Shown one piece after another: positions 11,942 through 22,746 of a DNA stretch of 64,000 bases (within the stretch, counting starts at the first letter, position 1; each line of letters begins with the position of its first letter). This stretch comes from Blumeriella jaapii. Taxonomy: Eukaryota > Ascomycota > Leotiomycetes > Helotiales > Drepanopezizaceae. Below the pieces are notes generated by a model that did no database searches, had not been told where the DNA came from, and saw only the letters and a list, made by a program, of their open reading frames with translations. The position numbers were made by a program, and so were the translations under genes. Location: contig VWND01000073.1 of NCBI GenBank assembly GCA_009599575.1, forward strand, positions 124,001-188,000, in the 5' to 3' direction.

Positions 11942-12095
11942 ACATAGCATACCATACCATACATACCATACATACCATACATACCATACATACCATACAT
12001 ACCATACATACCATACATACCATACATACCATAGCATAGCATAGCATAGCATACCATACCATACCATACCATACATACCATACCATTTTTACATT
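11942..12095. repeat. ACCATACAT / ACCAT repeat
   Basis: A 9-bp unit (CATACATAC) repeated about ten times between 5-bp ACCAT and AGCAT units. Confidence 0.85.
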
Positions 12096-12192
12096 ACATT
12101 ACATTATACCACATTATACCATACCCAACCCACGGAGAACGTTGCTCCTGCTGTGTGTATATATGTACCTTATGTATGTACCCCAGGCACGT

Positions 12193-12193
<1 letters not shown>

Positions 12194-12254
<61 letters not shown>
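12194..12254. repeat. CA dinucleotide microsatellite
   Basis: About 28 CA units with single interruptions at the ends. Confidence 0.9.
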
Positions 12255-12380
12255 ACTGCCCTGTAGGTAGATAGGTAGGTACCTAGGTAAGTAAGTAGGT
12301 ATGAAGCTAGAGCTGTAGCTGTAGCTGGGACTAGCAAGAGCACAGGCAGCCGCGAAGCTCCCTCCCTGTGGGGACGGGAG

Positions 12381-12428
12381 AAGAAGAAGAAGAAGAAGAA
12401 GAAGTGGAAGAAGAAGAAGAAGAAGTGG
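12381..12428. repeat. GAA trinucleotide microsatellite
   Basis: About 15 GAA units with one GTG interruption. Confidence 0.85.
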
Positions 12429-12832
12429 AGAGAGCCCGAACAGAGAGAAGGGAACAAACAGGGCAGCTCTGAGAGGTACAGTGGGGCAGACTCGGTCTCA
12501 TTCTGGTTTCGTGCGTGCCTAAGAGACGAGCTCGGGACTTGCATTCCCAGCCCTTCCAGGGTTCCAGTTGCTTGCCAGCCTGAACGAACGCTGGAATCAT
12601 TCGGCACTTCTATTTCTCCTCCAAGATCACACGTGCGGATATCCTGTGCTGATGGGCTTGTGTTCATGAATTCTTTGTTTGCGTGCGAAGGGTCATCAGC
12701 TCAATGCTAACAAGGTACAGCCGTCTAATTAGAAAGGCCCTCAAACCTGTTACACACACGCCCATTTGCAAGCCCACAGATCACGATCACCCCAAACCCT
12801 CCCCCCAGACCGACACAAAACAAAACACCATC

Positions 12833-13713
12833 CTATGCAGCAGTGATCGCCTTGCGGGTGCGGAGGCCGCGTTGTCTCGAGCTCAGGTGAGCATCACGTC
12901 CCTCAACTGCGCTCGACTTCTGGACAACCTCCTCGCCTTCGGTCAAGATGAGTTCGATGTGGCACGGGTTGGACATGTACGGGTTGATCTAGCTCCTTGT
13001 CAGCCCGTCGTCCTCGCAGCTTACCTGTTGCCGTAAGGGAGGGTGAGGAGGGGGGGGCTTACACGGCCGTGAGCACGGTATGTGCGGCGGCGTTGCTTGG
13101 GGGCCTGGTTGACTTGGATGTGTTTGACGATGAGGTTCCCGGTGTCGAGGCCCTTGGTGTCGGCGTTCGCCTCAGCGTTCTTGAGAAGACCGAGCAGGAA
13201 CTCAGCCGACTTGACGGGCCACCTAGCACGGGAGACACCGAATTGCTTGCCTATCCACCGAGTCAGCGTTGCGGATCCGTGTTGCCCCCAGCCCAGATCT
13301 CGAATCCATCCATGGGGGCGCGTAGCGTGTGCGTACCCTGAGATGCACGACCGGTTCCTCCGGCATATCTTCGCATGGGGACGGCCTCCTTGTGCTCCTG
13401 GACATTCTCGAGGAACTTGACCGCGCGCTGCAGCTTCCATCCGTTGATAGCCTGGGCCGTCTCGCGGGTGTTCTTGAAAGAGACTCGCAGGTACGCGCCG
13501 CGCGCACGAGCGGACTTCGTGGGGTGGATCTCGGTGGCTGCGTATCGAACCTGCAATTGCTCTCATCAGCGCTGTCCTGGAAGTCGATCGTGTTCGTGCG
13601 GCTTCGTTGCGTTCCGGGCCCCTCGCGCATTTCGGGCGCCCAGGCCGAGCAGAACTCGAGCAGCCGAACCGCAGAGCAAGACTGTGCGAATCTAGACGGG
13701 GGGCGCTCACCAT
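12833..13713 (-). CDS. RPL17: 60S ribosomal protein uL22 (RPL17)
   Basis: Four coding exons on the minus strand: 13713-13711 (only the ATG), 13550-13337, 13250-13063 and 12988-12833, giving 186 residues, the usual length. Introns of 160, 86 and 74 nt are GT-AG. The product is recognised by [52 protein letters not shown] and the C-terminal [18 protein letters not shown]. uL22 lines the nascent-chain exit tunnel of the large subunit. A first intron directly after the start codon is common in fungal ribosomal-protein genes and may influence expression. The second intron reads open for about 75 nt past the exon, which explains misleading longer frames there. Confidence 0.95.
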
Positions 13714-14246
13714 CGTGTCGTGGGGTGTTGGCGGATGTTCGTCGAGGATTGAAGTTCGGGAGAATTGACGTCGCCAGGAATTTTCTCTGGCTCCGTGTGG
13801 GCTCGGGTCACGCTAGCAAGTACTAAGCGAGGCGTGATGCCAAGACTTTGCCTTTCTCAGCAGCAACAGGCGAGGCCGCAAGCTGTATAGCAACAAATGT
13901 TCGTCTATCAATCTGATGTTGTAAGATTTCTGACTTTCACAGGTCTTTGGTCTTCGGCCTTTGGTTTTGGCTTTGGCCTTTGGTCTTTGGTCAGATCGGT
14001 CTTTTCCAGCCCTCGGGACACATGGATCGGCTTCTGAAGCTTATCAATTCTCTACGATGTACTACTACACCCACTCTCCGATATCACCAGATCACCCAGG
14101 CCCTCCCACATACTAACGATGAAGGACTTATCAAACTAGAGGATGCGACCTACATCCAGGCTTGGTCCAGCTGCATCTCTGTTGCGCCTGGCGGACGATA
14201 TGGTACATGATACAAAGCCCTCGCGCGCGGAACAGTCTCCGCCTTT
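13714..14246. other. Spacer: RPL17 promoter and TMLD 3' flank
   Basis: Tandem CTTTGG/TTTGGTC units at about 13940-13993 form a short T/G-rich minisatellite. No gene is seen. Confidence 0.6.
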
Positions 14247-16229
14247 TCACAGAATCTGCTTCAAGACCTCCTCTCTCGTGTAGTTGGTGTTGCGCCATCT
14301 GGAGACGTAGTCATCATGGTTGACTATCCCAAGTTAGCTGATCCATCCTCACACCGGGTACGCGGCTTCTTACTGTAGCCTCCACACACTCTCCGCTTCC
14401 CGGTGAACGCAGACCTGCCATGCAAGACGCGCCAGTTGTCGAATACTAATTCAGGTCAACACCACTTCCCCACCCGGGTCGATAGAACATACTCAGGGGA
14501 CTTCCGGGCTTCATCTGCGCCCAGTACTGCATCCCCTTCCGGTTCAGAATCTCATTGAACTTCGCCGCCGCCTTGTACCACTTCTCAGCCCCCATGCCGT
14601 GGTCTTCTTTCAGCGCCACCACGCCCCTGTCGTCGTTGTTCCACCGGACCTGCAGCAATCGGGGGACTTCTCCTTCCTTGAAGTCCTGGAAACTCAACAC
14701 TGGCATTTTCTTCGCTGGAGTGATGGTGATGCCTTCGTTGCCGCTGGCGTGCCAGCTGATGGGCGTTCGGGAGAGTACGTTGTACGCCGAGTAGGACTCT
14801 TTGAGCAGGGTCTTGGCCGCGTTGAAGCCGTCGACGAGAAGGGAGGCGCCGCCGTCGCCGTCGGTGTGCGAGAGCAGGTGGAACATCTGGAGACCCGCCG
14901 GGTCGGTGAAGTAGGCCGTGTCGGTGTGGGCGGGGAGCGCGAGGTTGGTGTAGGCCGTGTCTTTCATGGTGAGGTCCGCTGTGAAGTCATAGAACCCGCC
15001 TGGAGAAGTGAGCATGGCTCGGGGTACGGACGCGAGTCTGTACATACCGTAGTGCGTTACTCGGATGAAAGCAATCCGCTCCAGAAGCTCTTTGGTGGCT
15101 TCGGGGGTCGGAGGGCACCCATCCACGTAGCAAAAGCCGTACTCTCGCTGTTCGAGTTAGCACTGTCCGGGGCTGTTGCGTCGAGACAGATCCTACGATC
15201 TTAGCTGTCCACTTCCCGACCCCTTGGTCATCTGCCATGACCTCCTCATACCTGACTGAAGGAGGTTCCTGTCCAACGGTAGAGCCCCAAAGCCTAGTTC
15301 TGCGTGATGTTAGCCACACCCCCCAACCCGAACGCGAATGAATTGCTAACTTATCACCGCTGTTCTTCTTCTCGTCCGTCTTAACCGCAAATGATGCCGA
15401 CTTTCTATGCCTCAGAAGCCAGTCCCACGCGTACATGCTGACATGATCATCGTTGGCCCCTAAGACATCAGTCACACGCTTTAAAGAGCGAACGAATGCC
15501 TACAAGTCACTTGGAGGCCTTCCTTGCGAATTTGTACCTCCTTGGGCTGAATGTTCTGCGGAATCTACTTCACGGTCAACACGGAGCCCAGACAGCACAG
15601 GCGTAGGCACAGTAGGCACCCAAAAGACCCACCGAGAAAGTATCGAAAGCCCTCTGCATCGTATCGCCATTGACGCACTTTGCACACCGGCAATTGTCCC
15701 TTCACAACACATGAGTTACCACGTGACCCTTCCTCTCCGTCTCCTCTCTTACCTCAACCAGAAATGAGGCCTGCGCGGTGTCAGCTCTCTCCCATTCTCC
15801 AATTCCCACGCCGCCGTTCTCAGTCTCGACCTACGCAGTGATTACGTGCGATGGGTTCGCCTTGATCGTGACGCCCCAAGTCCCCCATGTCGGTACACCC
15901 GTCTTCTCATCCAGGCGGTCCAGGGGGCCCTCGCCGCGCCTCAGCACCATACCCGGCTCATAGACGTTGGCGAGCGCCCGGTGGACTGCTTCTTTCTTGA
16001 CGCTCGGTTTGACTGTTGTGAGGTCCGGATCCTCTTCAGGCGGCGGCGGCGGTGGTGGTGGTGGTGTTGTACTTGTACTTGGAGCCGAAGAAATGGACGC
16101 CGCATCAACCTCTGATGCAGACGCGCTTGGGGGTGAGATGTCGTCGATTTGCGTGCTCATGGGGCGCCTTCTTGGGGCCAGAGGCAGCGCCCTGGACGCC
16201 CGGAAGAGACGCTGGATCCGCATCGCCAT
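14247..16229 (-). CDS. Mitochondrial trimethyllysine dioxygenase (carnitine biosynthesis)
   Basis: Ten exons (16229-15835, 15770-15753, 15699-15633, 15564-15504, 15459-15351, 15299-15197, 15147-15048, 14999-14493, 14445-14374, 14323-14247) encode 502 residues, and all phases agree. The enzyme hydroxylates N6-trimethyllysine, the first step of carnitine synthesis, using Fe(II), ascorbate and 2-oxoglutarate. Iron ligands are His309 and Asp311 (AHTDTAYF) and His462 (DNWRVLHGRS). The N-terminal zinc site is complete: Cys141, Cys143, Cys146 (DNCRCAKC) and His186. The basic, Ser/Arg-rich start (MAMRIQRLFRASRALPLAPRRR) suits a mitochondrial presequence, followed by a low-complexity Pro-rich segment. 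Exon 2 is only 18 nt and encodes HFWL of the conserved WLRDNC motif. The 51-nt fifth intron (15350-15300) has a weak GTTAGC donor and no in-frame stop. The sister family gamma-butyrobetaine dioxygenase is less likely, given blocks such as TADLTMKDTAYTNLAL. Confidence 0.93.
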
Positions 16230-16931
16230 CTCGAAGGGTTGCAGTTCAATGGTTTTGGTTGCTGTTGAGCTGAGCCTGGGCGTGGAACCGAGAAACGGGA
16301 GAGATGGAAAACCGAAGTGGATCGTCGGACCGGAACAGGGGTGGGTGGAACTGTGCCTTTGCACTGCACTGTACAGTACTTACTGTAAGTCAAGTCTCTT
16401 CACAACTCCTTCGGTTCCATTGTTTACCTTACTTGTCTTGGGGGATGGCAATTGCAATTCTATAAAGTCCGCGCACTGATTCTTCCACCGACGAAGTGTC
16501 GGGCGGAGAGCACTGGGGGGTGGCGTGTTCTTAAGCCTCCGCAACACTCGCACTCAAAGTACATCGTGAAGCATTTCTACCCATCGATACCTTCAGGACC
16601 TGATCTAATCGCAGCGAAATCCTTCCACGGGATTGCTCGTGGCTCTTGATCAACCAGATGGCACACACAGAAGTGGCACCCCAGAACTTCGCCATCTCAG
16701 ATCATAAACGTTCTCTTGCTACTTCGAGGCCGGAATTGAGATTATCACACAACCGTGTGTTCTGGATGTCACATCGACCGCCTGGATCAAGACGAATCGT
16801 TAGGATCACAAGTATTATGTCTCTATGTGAAAAAGCTATTGTGACGCAACTACAGAAAGCCGTGCACCGTGTTCCTATTCCAACATCTTCTAGTCCACCC
16901 AGTGCTATTTGTACAGTCCTTGCCGTCCTCT
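16230..16931. other. Spacer: TMLD promoter and CPY 3' flank
   Basis: Both neighbours are on the minus strand. One GTACAGTACTTACTGTA motif lies at 16371-16387. No gene is seen. Confidence 0.6.
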
Positions 16932-18624
16932 CTAGAACCACTCTCCACCAACCCATCTGTTGAGGAAGTCCAAAGACGCCTCGGGTTGGTCCATAGGAAC
17001 CATGTGACCAGCACCGAAGACTTGGAGGAAGGTGAAGTTTCCACTGTGCTTGATCTTTCCGTACTTGTCGCCGTTGTCGAGCTCGATGTCCTTGACCTCG
17101 GCCTTGTTGAAGTTCTTCTGTCCAGGCCATTGGAGAGCCTCGGTCCAGGCCTGGTTGCCAAGCCAGTTGCAGATGAAGTCGGCATCACCGGCGTAGATCA
17201 GGACTGGGATCTGTTCAAGGATGCCGGGCACCAGACGGTGGAACGGCTGCATCCAGTCCCCTTGAAAGAGGAAGTTGCGGTTGATGTCGAAGTTGCAGCT
17301 GTCATAGCTGCTGACCTCAACGCCCAGCTCCTGTTGTACTTCATCCTGGTTCAGGAAGTCACTGATCCAGCCGAGAGCAGGGTAGCAGAGGTTGTTCGAG
17401 TCCTCGCATTGTCCACGGATGTCGTAAACGTTCTGGCCGGTTCGTTGGTATGGTCCGATCATCGCGTTGTTGCAGTAAATGCTGGCCGGCACGCAAGACC
17501 AAACGCTCTCGCTATCGTAGCAGCTTTGGATCAGGCTCTGGCAACGGGGAAGAGCATTCTCCATAGCCTGGCACTCGCTAGAGTCAAGGACAGCTGGGTA
17601 TCCTCCCTCGCCACAGGCCATTGGCTTGTAGTACTCGTATTGGGTTAGTCCATCGGTCAGACCGTTGCCAATCAAGACGGACTTCAGGTTGATGTTACGC
17701 TTCTTGTGCGAGAGGATTTCGGAGGTAAAGACAGGGATGTAGTGACCTGCATATGACTCTCCAGCAATGTGGAAGTCCTGCTTCGCGTATTCCGGGAACT
17801 GCTTGAAGAACAGGGTGAGCAGGGCGTAGACGTCCTTGCCAGCGGCGATCGTGTTGCTCACAGAGCCGCCGCTGTAAGAGTACCCAACGTTGACTGGCTG
17901 GTCCAGGAAGATGACCGAGGCGTTGGCGTTCCAGGAATATGGGTTGTGGTGAAGCTTTAGGTTCTTGTCGAGAGAGGCCGGGCCGAGCTCGAGGAACAGC
18001 CCGGTGAGGGACGAGCATCCTGGGCCACCGTTGAGCCAGAGGATTACTGGATCGTTCTTGGGGTCGTTGCGGGACTCAAAGAACCCTGGGAGAGGTTAGC
18101 AGCCGACAAGAGGTGCTGTCCATGACTGCAGACTTACAGTAGAAGAGATGCTTGTCATCCTTGTCATCGTCCAGGTAACCACTGTACTGCTTGACCGTGT
18201 CGACACCGAGCTTCGAGGGGTCAACATGCTTCGCTCGCAGCGTGTACGATTCGAGCTTTCCGTCAATCTCCCTCTCCTTCTCGCCATCGGCGTTCTCCAC
18301 CCACACGCTCTGGACATCCGAGCCTTTGACGACAAAGTCCCAGACACTCTCAGGCTTCTTGGTGTGGGGCTTGGGTGCGGAGAAGAAGGCTGCCTTCCCC
18401 ATCTCTTCGGGGAAGTACATCGTCACCTCGTCCCAGATGGCCTTGGCCTCGGCAGTCATGTCCTTCATCGACTCGGCGAGATGGCCGAGCGACTTGGACC
18501 AGGCGTTCGCCACTGGCTCCGCGGCATCATGGAGGAGATCTTGGCCGTTCTTGATGACCTGCTGCTGGGTGGTGATGGTCGCCGAAGCCGCGCCCAGGAG
18601 GACGGTGGAGGCGAGGAGCTTCAT
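16932..18624 (-). CDS. Vacuolar carboxypeptidase Y (serine carboxypeptidase, S10)
   Basis: Two exons, 18624-18138 and 18085-16932, with a 52-nt GT-AG intron, give 546 residues. A signal peptide ([15 protein letters not shown]) is followed by a propeptide of about 120 residues, then the mature enzyme, recognised by [21 protein letters not shown], Ser273 in GESYAGH, Asp463 in YAGDADF and His523 in [11 protein letters not shown]. Glu272, next to the nucleophile, is present, as expected for binding a free C-terminal carboxylate. The close match to yeast Prc1 and Aspergillus CpyA in these blocks indicates the vacuolar enzyme, which removes C-terminal residues from peptides in the lysosome-like vacuole. 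It shares a 717-bp divergent promoter with SDO1. Confidence 0.95.
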
Positions 18625-19341
18625 GATCGAACGCGATGCGGCAGGAAATAGGATGCCAGATCACTATCAGTCAGACGCGAGCAAGAGATGGGGATGGAGA
18701 TGGACGAGTGTGGGCTGATTGCGAGGCTAGATGGAACACTTGAATGTAAAAGAGATGGAGGAGGAGGAGGAGGAGGAGGAGGAGGAGATGGTTAGATAGA
18801 GGAAGTGGGAGAGTCGAAGGCACGCTAGAGGGCAGGTTGGCAGGTGAGTACTCGACGCGGTCAGGCATTCAGGCATTCAGGCAACCAGGCATCCTGGCAG
18901 TCAAGCATTCAGGCAGAAAGTTAAGGCAGAAAGTTAAGGCAGCCATTCCACCACGCTCGAGCCGCGACGCGACGGAAGTTGCCACGACAGCACGACAAGG
19001 GAGTGGAACCTACCGACGCTGACTCATTTGAACGAGCCAAAGAAAGAGGTGTTGTGTTAACTGCCTGTCGAAGCAATGCCGGCTCGAGCGATGTGAGCGC
19101 ACATGCGCTGCCTGCTCATAATACTGCACAATACGATACCATGGAGTTGGGAACACGAAACGGTTGTGTTGGTGCCCGGCCTGACTGCACGTGGGGGAGG
19201 GGGAGGGGGAGGGGGAGGGGTTCTCGACAGCACTGTACACAAACATGCTGTGCGTGCACACAGACGAACCGTACCTAGGGAGAAGCAACACACATTTCGC
19301 GCCGACTTTTCATTCCCGCACCGTCGCAACATCTGCCCAAG
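18625..19341. promoter_or_regulatory. Divergent promoter region CPY / SDO1
   Basis: The 717-bp region between the two start codons contains a GGA trinucleotide run (18756-18786), a degenerate GGCATTCA/GGCAGAAAGTTAA array (18863-18936) and a GGGGGA tract (19193-19220). No individual transcription-factor site is proposed. Confidence 0.55.
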
Positions 19342-20256
19342 ATGCCCATCAACCAGCCCTCGAACCAGATCAAGCTGACCAACGTGTCGCTGGTGCGCCT
19401 CAAGAAGGCCAAGAAGCGCTTCGAGATCGCCTGCTACAAGAACAAGGTCCTCGAATGGCGCTCCGGCATCGAGACCGACCTCGACAACGTCCTGCAGATC
19501 AACTCCGTCTTCCTCAACGTCTCCAAGGGACAGACGGCGCCCGCCGCAGATCTGGCGAAGGCCTTCGGCGTAAAGATGTCGGTGAATGAGATCATCCTGG
19601 AAATCCTGAACAAGGGCGAGATGCAGGTTGGCGAGAAGGAGCGCCATGCGCAGTTGGAGAGGGTCCACGACGAGGTCGTGGGCATCGTGGCGAGCAAGCT
19701 GGTCGATCCGAAGACGAAGCGCGTCTACACCACGGGCATGATCGACAAGGCCTTGGACATGCTGAGCTCGCAAGGCTCGCAGGCGCCGAGTGCCGGCACC
19801 GGCACCGGCACGCCAGCGACGGGCGACGATGGGGAGGCGAAGCCGAAGGTCAAGGAGCATGTCTGGACAGGCGTCGTGGCGACGAAGAGCGCGAAGAGTC
19901 AGGCCCTGGAAGCCATGAAGGCCCTGATAGCCCATCAACCGATACCCGTGGCCAGAGCGCGGATGAGACTGCGCATCACCTGTCCCACGACGATCCTCAA
20001 GCACGCTGCGAAGGTGGCTGCGCCAAAGCCGGCCGACGCCGAGGAGGGAGAGGAAAAGACCAAGGGCACTGTCAAGGAGCGCATCCTGAGCTACATCGAG
20101 CAAGTCGAAACCCAAGATGTCCTCGGCTCGGAGTGGGAGGTGACCGGATTCGTCGAGCCCGGCGCCTTCAAGGGCTTGGGAGACTTCATTGGAGAAGAGA
20201 CCAAAGGGCAAGGCCGGGTCGAGGTTCTCGATATGGCTGTCACGCACGAGGATTGA
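19342..20256 (+). CDS. SDO1: Ribosome maturation factor Sdo1 (SBDS family)
   Basis: An intronless gene of 304 residues. The N-terminal SBDS domain is recognised by MPINQPSNQIKLTNVSLVRL, CYKNKVLEWRSG and LQINSVFLNVSKGQ, and the second domain by EIILEILNKGEMQVGEKER and YTTGMIDKALDML. The third, ferredoxin-like domain follows a Gly/Thr/Ala-rich linker (about residues 145-175) that is longer than in yeast and makes the protein about 50 residues longer. A second insertion rich in Glu and Lys lies near residue 230. Sdo1 works with the GTPase Efl1 to release the anti-association factor Tif6 from pre-60S particles in the cytoplasm. The start codon sits in a good context (AAGATGCCC). Confidence 0.95.
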   Translation: MPINQPSNQIKLTNVSLVRLKKAKKRFEIACYKNKVLEWRSGIETDLDNVLQINSVFLNVSKGQTAPAADLAKAFGVKMSVNEIILEILNKGEMQVGEKERHAQLERVHDEVVGIVASKLVDPKTKRVYTTGMIDKALDMLSSQGSQAPSAGTGTGTPATGDDGEAKPKVKEHVWTGVVATKSAKSQALEAMKALIAHQPIPVARARMRLRITCPTTILKHAAKVAAPKPADAEEGEEKTKGTVKERILSYIEQVETQDVLGSEWEVTGFVEPGAFKGLGDFIGEETKGQGRVEVLDMAVTHED

Positions 20257-20528
20257 GAGCATTGAGTGTCGGAGACATGCGCGGTGTGGTCAAAAGTTGG
20301 TTTAGATGTATCAAGTTAGCAAGCGAGCATTTGCGGCCTCAACAGTCTGCTTCACATGGCAATTCAACGTCTGAATTCTGATTGTCTTTGAAGGTTCGTT
20401 CAGGCGACTAGATGTGGTAGCAGGTACATCCAGTTCCTGCTTCACGCTGAAATGCAAACAAGCCATATGCACCGCGGGAAACCCGAAGCCACACTCCACC
20501 CAGCCATTTATCCCATCGCACCACACGC

Positions 20529-21626
20529 TTAACCACCCTTCTTCTTGGACACACCGACGGTACGGCCACGGCGTCCAGTGGTCTTGGAGTGCTGTCCGCG
20601 GACTCGGAGACCCCAGTAGTGACGGAGACCACGATGAGCACGGATCTTCTTCAGGCGCTCCAAGTCATCACGGAGCTTGGAGTCGACACCGTTGGCCAGA
20701 ATCTGCGAGTCCTTGCCATCGACGATATCGCGTTGACGATTGAGGAACCAGGAGGGGATCTTGTACTGGGTAGGGTTCTGGATGATGGTGACAATACGCT
20801 CAAGCTCTTCAGAAGTGAGTTCACCGGCACTGAGACGAATTAGGCTGTAGTTCGGGCGTTCAGCAAGATGAGTTCCTACCGCTTGTTGAGATCGACATCG
20901 GCCTTCTTGCAGACCAAGTTGGAGTATCGGCGACCTATGGAAAATCAGTACTGAATTTGCATGTTAGAGATGCAGAGGAACACACCAACTCCCTTGATCT
21001 TAGTCAATGCGTACATGACCTGCAAGACGGTTAGCCCAACCCTCTTGTGTCGAGAGAGGTGTTATGTGCCTTTTGCTTTCCCCTGTTAGGAGTTAGTTAG
21101 GTCCCTAGATTCAAACGAGGAAGGCAGGGAAAATTGCTTACTCGACGTTTGTGTTCAACAAACGAAGAATCTATAAACCATCAGTGTCTTTCCGACGGAC
21201 TTCGGAACATTCGTATTCCATGGCACATCGTGGCGAAAGATTGTCGAAGGAGACACCATATCCAGGAGTATGCCATCGTGGGGTGCCTTGGAGACACAAG
21301 ACTCGCAGGTCATCTCGCAGGGTCCAGCGGAAACATTTCCTGCACCCCAGCGCCGGCTGCTCCTGGAGACGAGCGATTGTATCTCCCGATCCCAGCGCCG
21401 ACTCTCGACCATCTCAAATCAAACTGGGTTCGTAGCTTACGTATTGGAAATTGGACTTCTCGCCTGCGAAGCGTTAGCATGTGCTGGAGATACTGGTCGC
21501 CCCGAGGGGAGGTCGTGAAGGGCGAGAGGAACCGTCCAATCTCGCGCATCGTCCCAACATGAAGACCTTCCCTTCTTCCAGCATTCAACAGAGGACAGTG
21601 GTTTGCTTACCCGTGACGAGAGACAT
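20529..21626 (-). CDS. RPS18: 40S ribosomal protein uS13 (RPS18)
   Basis: Seven coding exons on the minus strand: 21626-21611, 21463-21441, 21170-21142, 21082-21070, 21019-20986, 20934-20880 and 20829-20529, total 156 residues, the family length. It begins [13 protein letters not shown] and ends [13 protein letters not shown]. Conserved blocks include [21 protein letters not shown] and [18 protein letters not shown]. uS13 lies in the head of the small subunit and contacts the large subunit and P-site tRNA. Two features are odd. Exon 4 is only 13 nt and encodes GKQK. The following intron (21069-21020, 50 nt) must use a GC donor (AG|GCACAT) with acceptor TTGCAG and branch point GGGCTAAC. The second intron is 270 nt, long for this window. 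Confidence 0.93.
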
Positions 21627-22746
21627 GATGGGCAACTGCGTTCGTTGTCCTTCGCGTCGAGCGGATTTTGTCGTGGAGAGAAATTCGAGGTCGGAGGTTG
21701 GGGAGGTTTTCAGAAGCGAGCAGTGTGTGGTTTAGCGAGACTAATCCCAATATGGATTAGTGGACGCTAACCTTGTACAGTACAGTACTGTATTTGATTG
21801 TGTACCTCCAACCGCGCCCGCTCCCCGTCCCTTCGAAATCAAGGCCAACTCCGCTGCGATACCCCCTCGATTTTCCAGAGCTGTAGCTTTCTACCATTCC
21901 AGCTATACCGCATCCTCGAGGATCTGACCTAGAAGCTTTCCCCAATCCACAAGCCGGCTTTCGGCGATTCTGGTACGTACAGTAGCAACCTCGAGAAGAG
22001 CACGACCGGAAACGCATTCCTGAATGTCAGCGGGCGCCCACAGCACATTTGAGAGATACGAACGTGTACTCGGACCGAGCAGCAAAGAGATTACAGTACA
22101 GTACAGTACAGTACTGTGCCAGTCATCTGATCTACCAACACGTGATCGTGAAACAGCAGCCTATTTTTTATACAAAAAAATCCCTTATAAAAACCCCAAT
22201 TTGACTACCCGGCTGCTATGATATCTAGGTAGTCATAGCTCATCGCCTCAGGAGCTTCGCTTGACGAAATGAGTTTACCTCTCTACACAGGCACCAAGCT
22301 GCCACCTGAGCTGGGTCATTCAAGCTAGCTCCATAGCAGAACACGCACGCAAGCACGGAAGCAGGTCAGGTCGTGGCTTGATGCCGACACAATTCACTAT
22401 TGCCAAAGAAGAGTTTGGTCCTTGGCAAACGGCTTCCGATGCTGAGAAGAGAACGTTACTCTACCCTTGAGAACTATCCTCCAGAAGCCCTCATTGCAGC
22501 GTCTCGCTCCGAAATCAGCATGTCGATCATTTCGCATCCTCTGTAACGACCGGTGCTCTCCATTGTAGTCTTTTCAGCCTCCGTTCTGGTGAAGAAGCTT
22601 CCACAGAACCCCCCTTTCTCGCTGCGAGTCCTGTCATGCCAGTGCACCACGTCCCACCCCAACGTGTACTGTACTCACGGGGCCATCATCCCACCCCAAA
22701 GCCCAAACCCCAACGCGCGCACCCAACTCCCCACCCCAGAAGCCCG
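21627..22746. other. Spacer, 1.1 kb, no gene seen
   Basis: GTACAGTACTGTA runs occur at 21776-21792 and 22093-22118. The second is a perfect (AGTAC)n stretch. A short AT-rich part lies at 22160-22215. Nothing resembling a tRNA was found. Confidence 0.6.

Larger units (their letters stand above)
10020..12832. other. 2.8-kb gene-free spacer made largely of simple repeats
   Basis: After the F-box 3' end (to about 10450) the spacer is a patchwork of unrelated micro- and minisatellites, listed separately. Open frames here only translate the repeats (Ser-Pro, Lys-Glu, Leu-Pro-Thr-Tyr). It ends about 150 bp downstream of the RPL17 stop codon. Confidence 0.8.

Noticed and set aside
13263..13336. Longer uL22 reading through the second intron
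   Set aside because: The extra residues are absent from the highly conserved family, and splice signals GTACGC...GGATAG restore [19 protein letters not shown].
12833..21626. RPL17, Sdo1 and RPS18 as a co-regulated ribosome cluster
   Set aside because: They are separated by carboxypeptidase Y and the carnitine-pathway enzyme and lie on both strands; proximity looks accidental.
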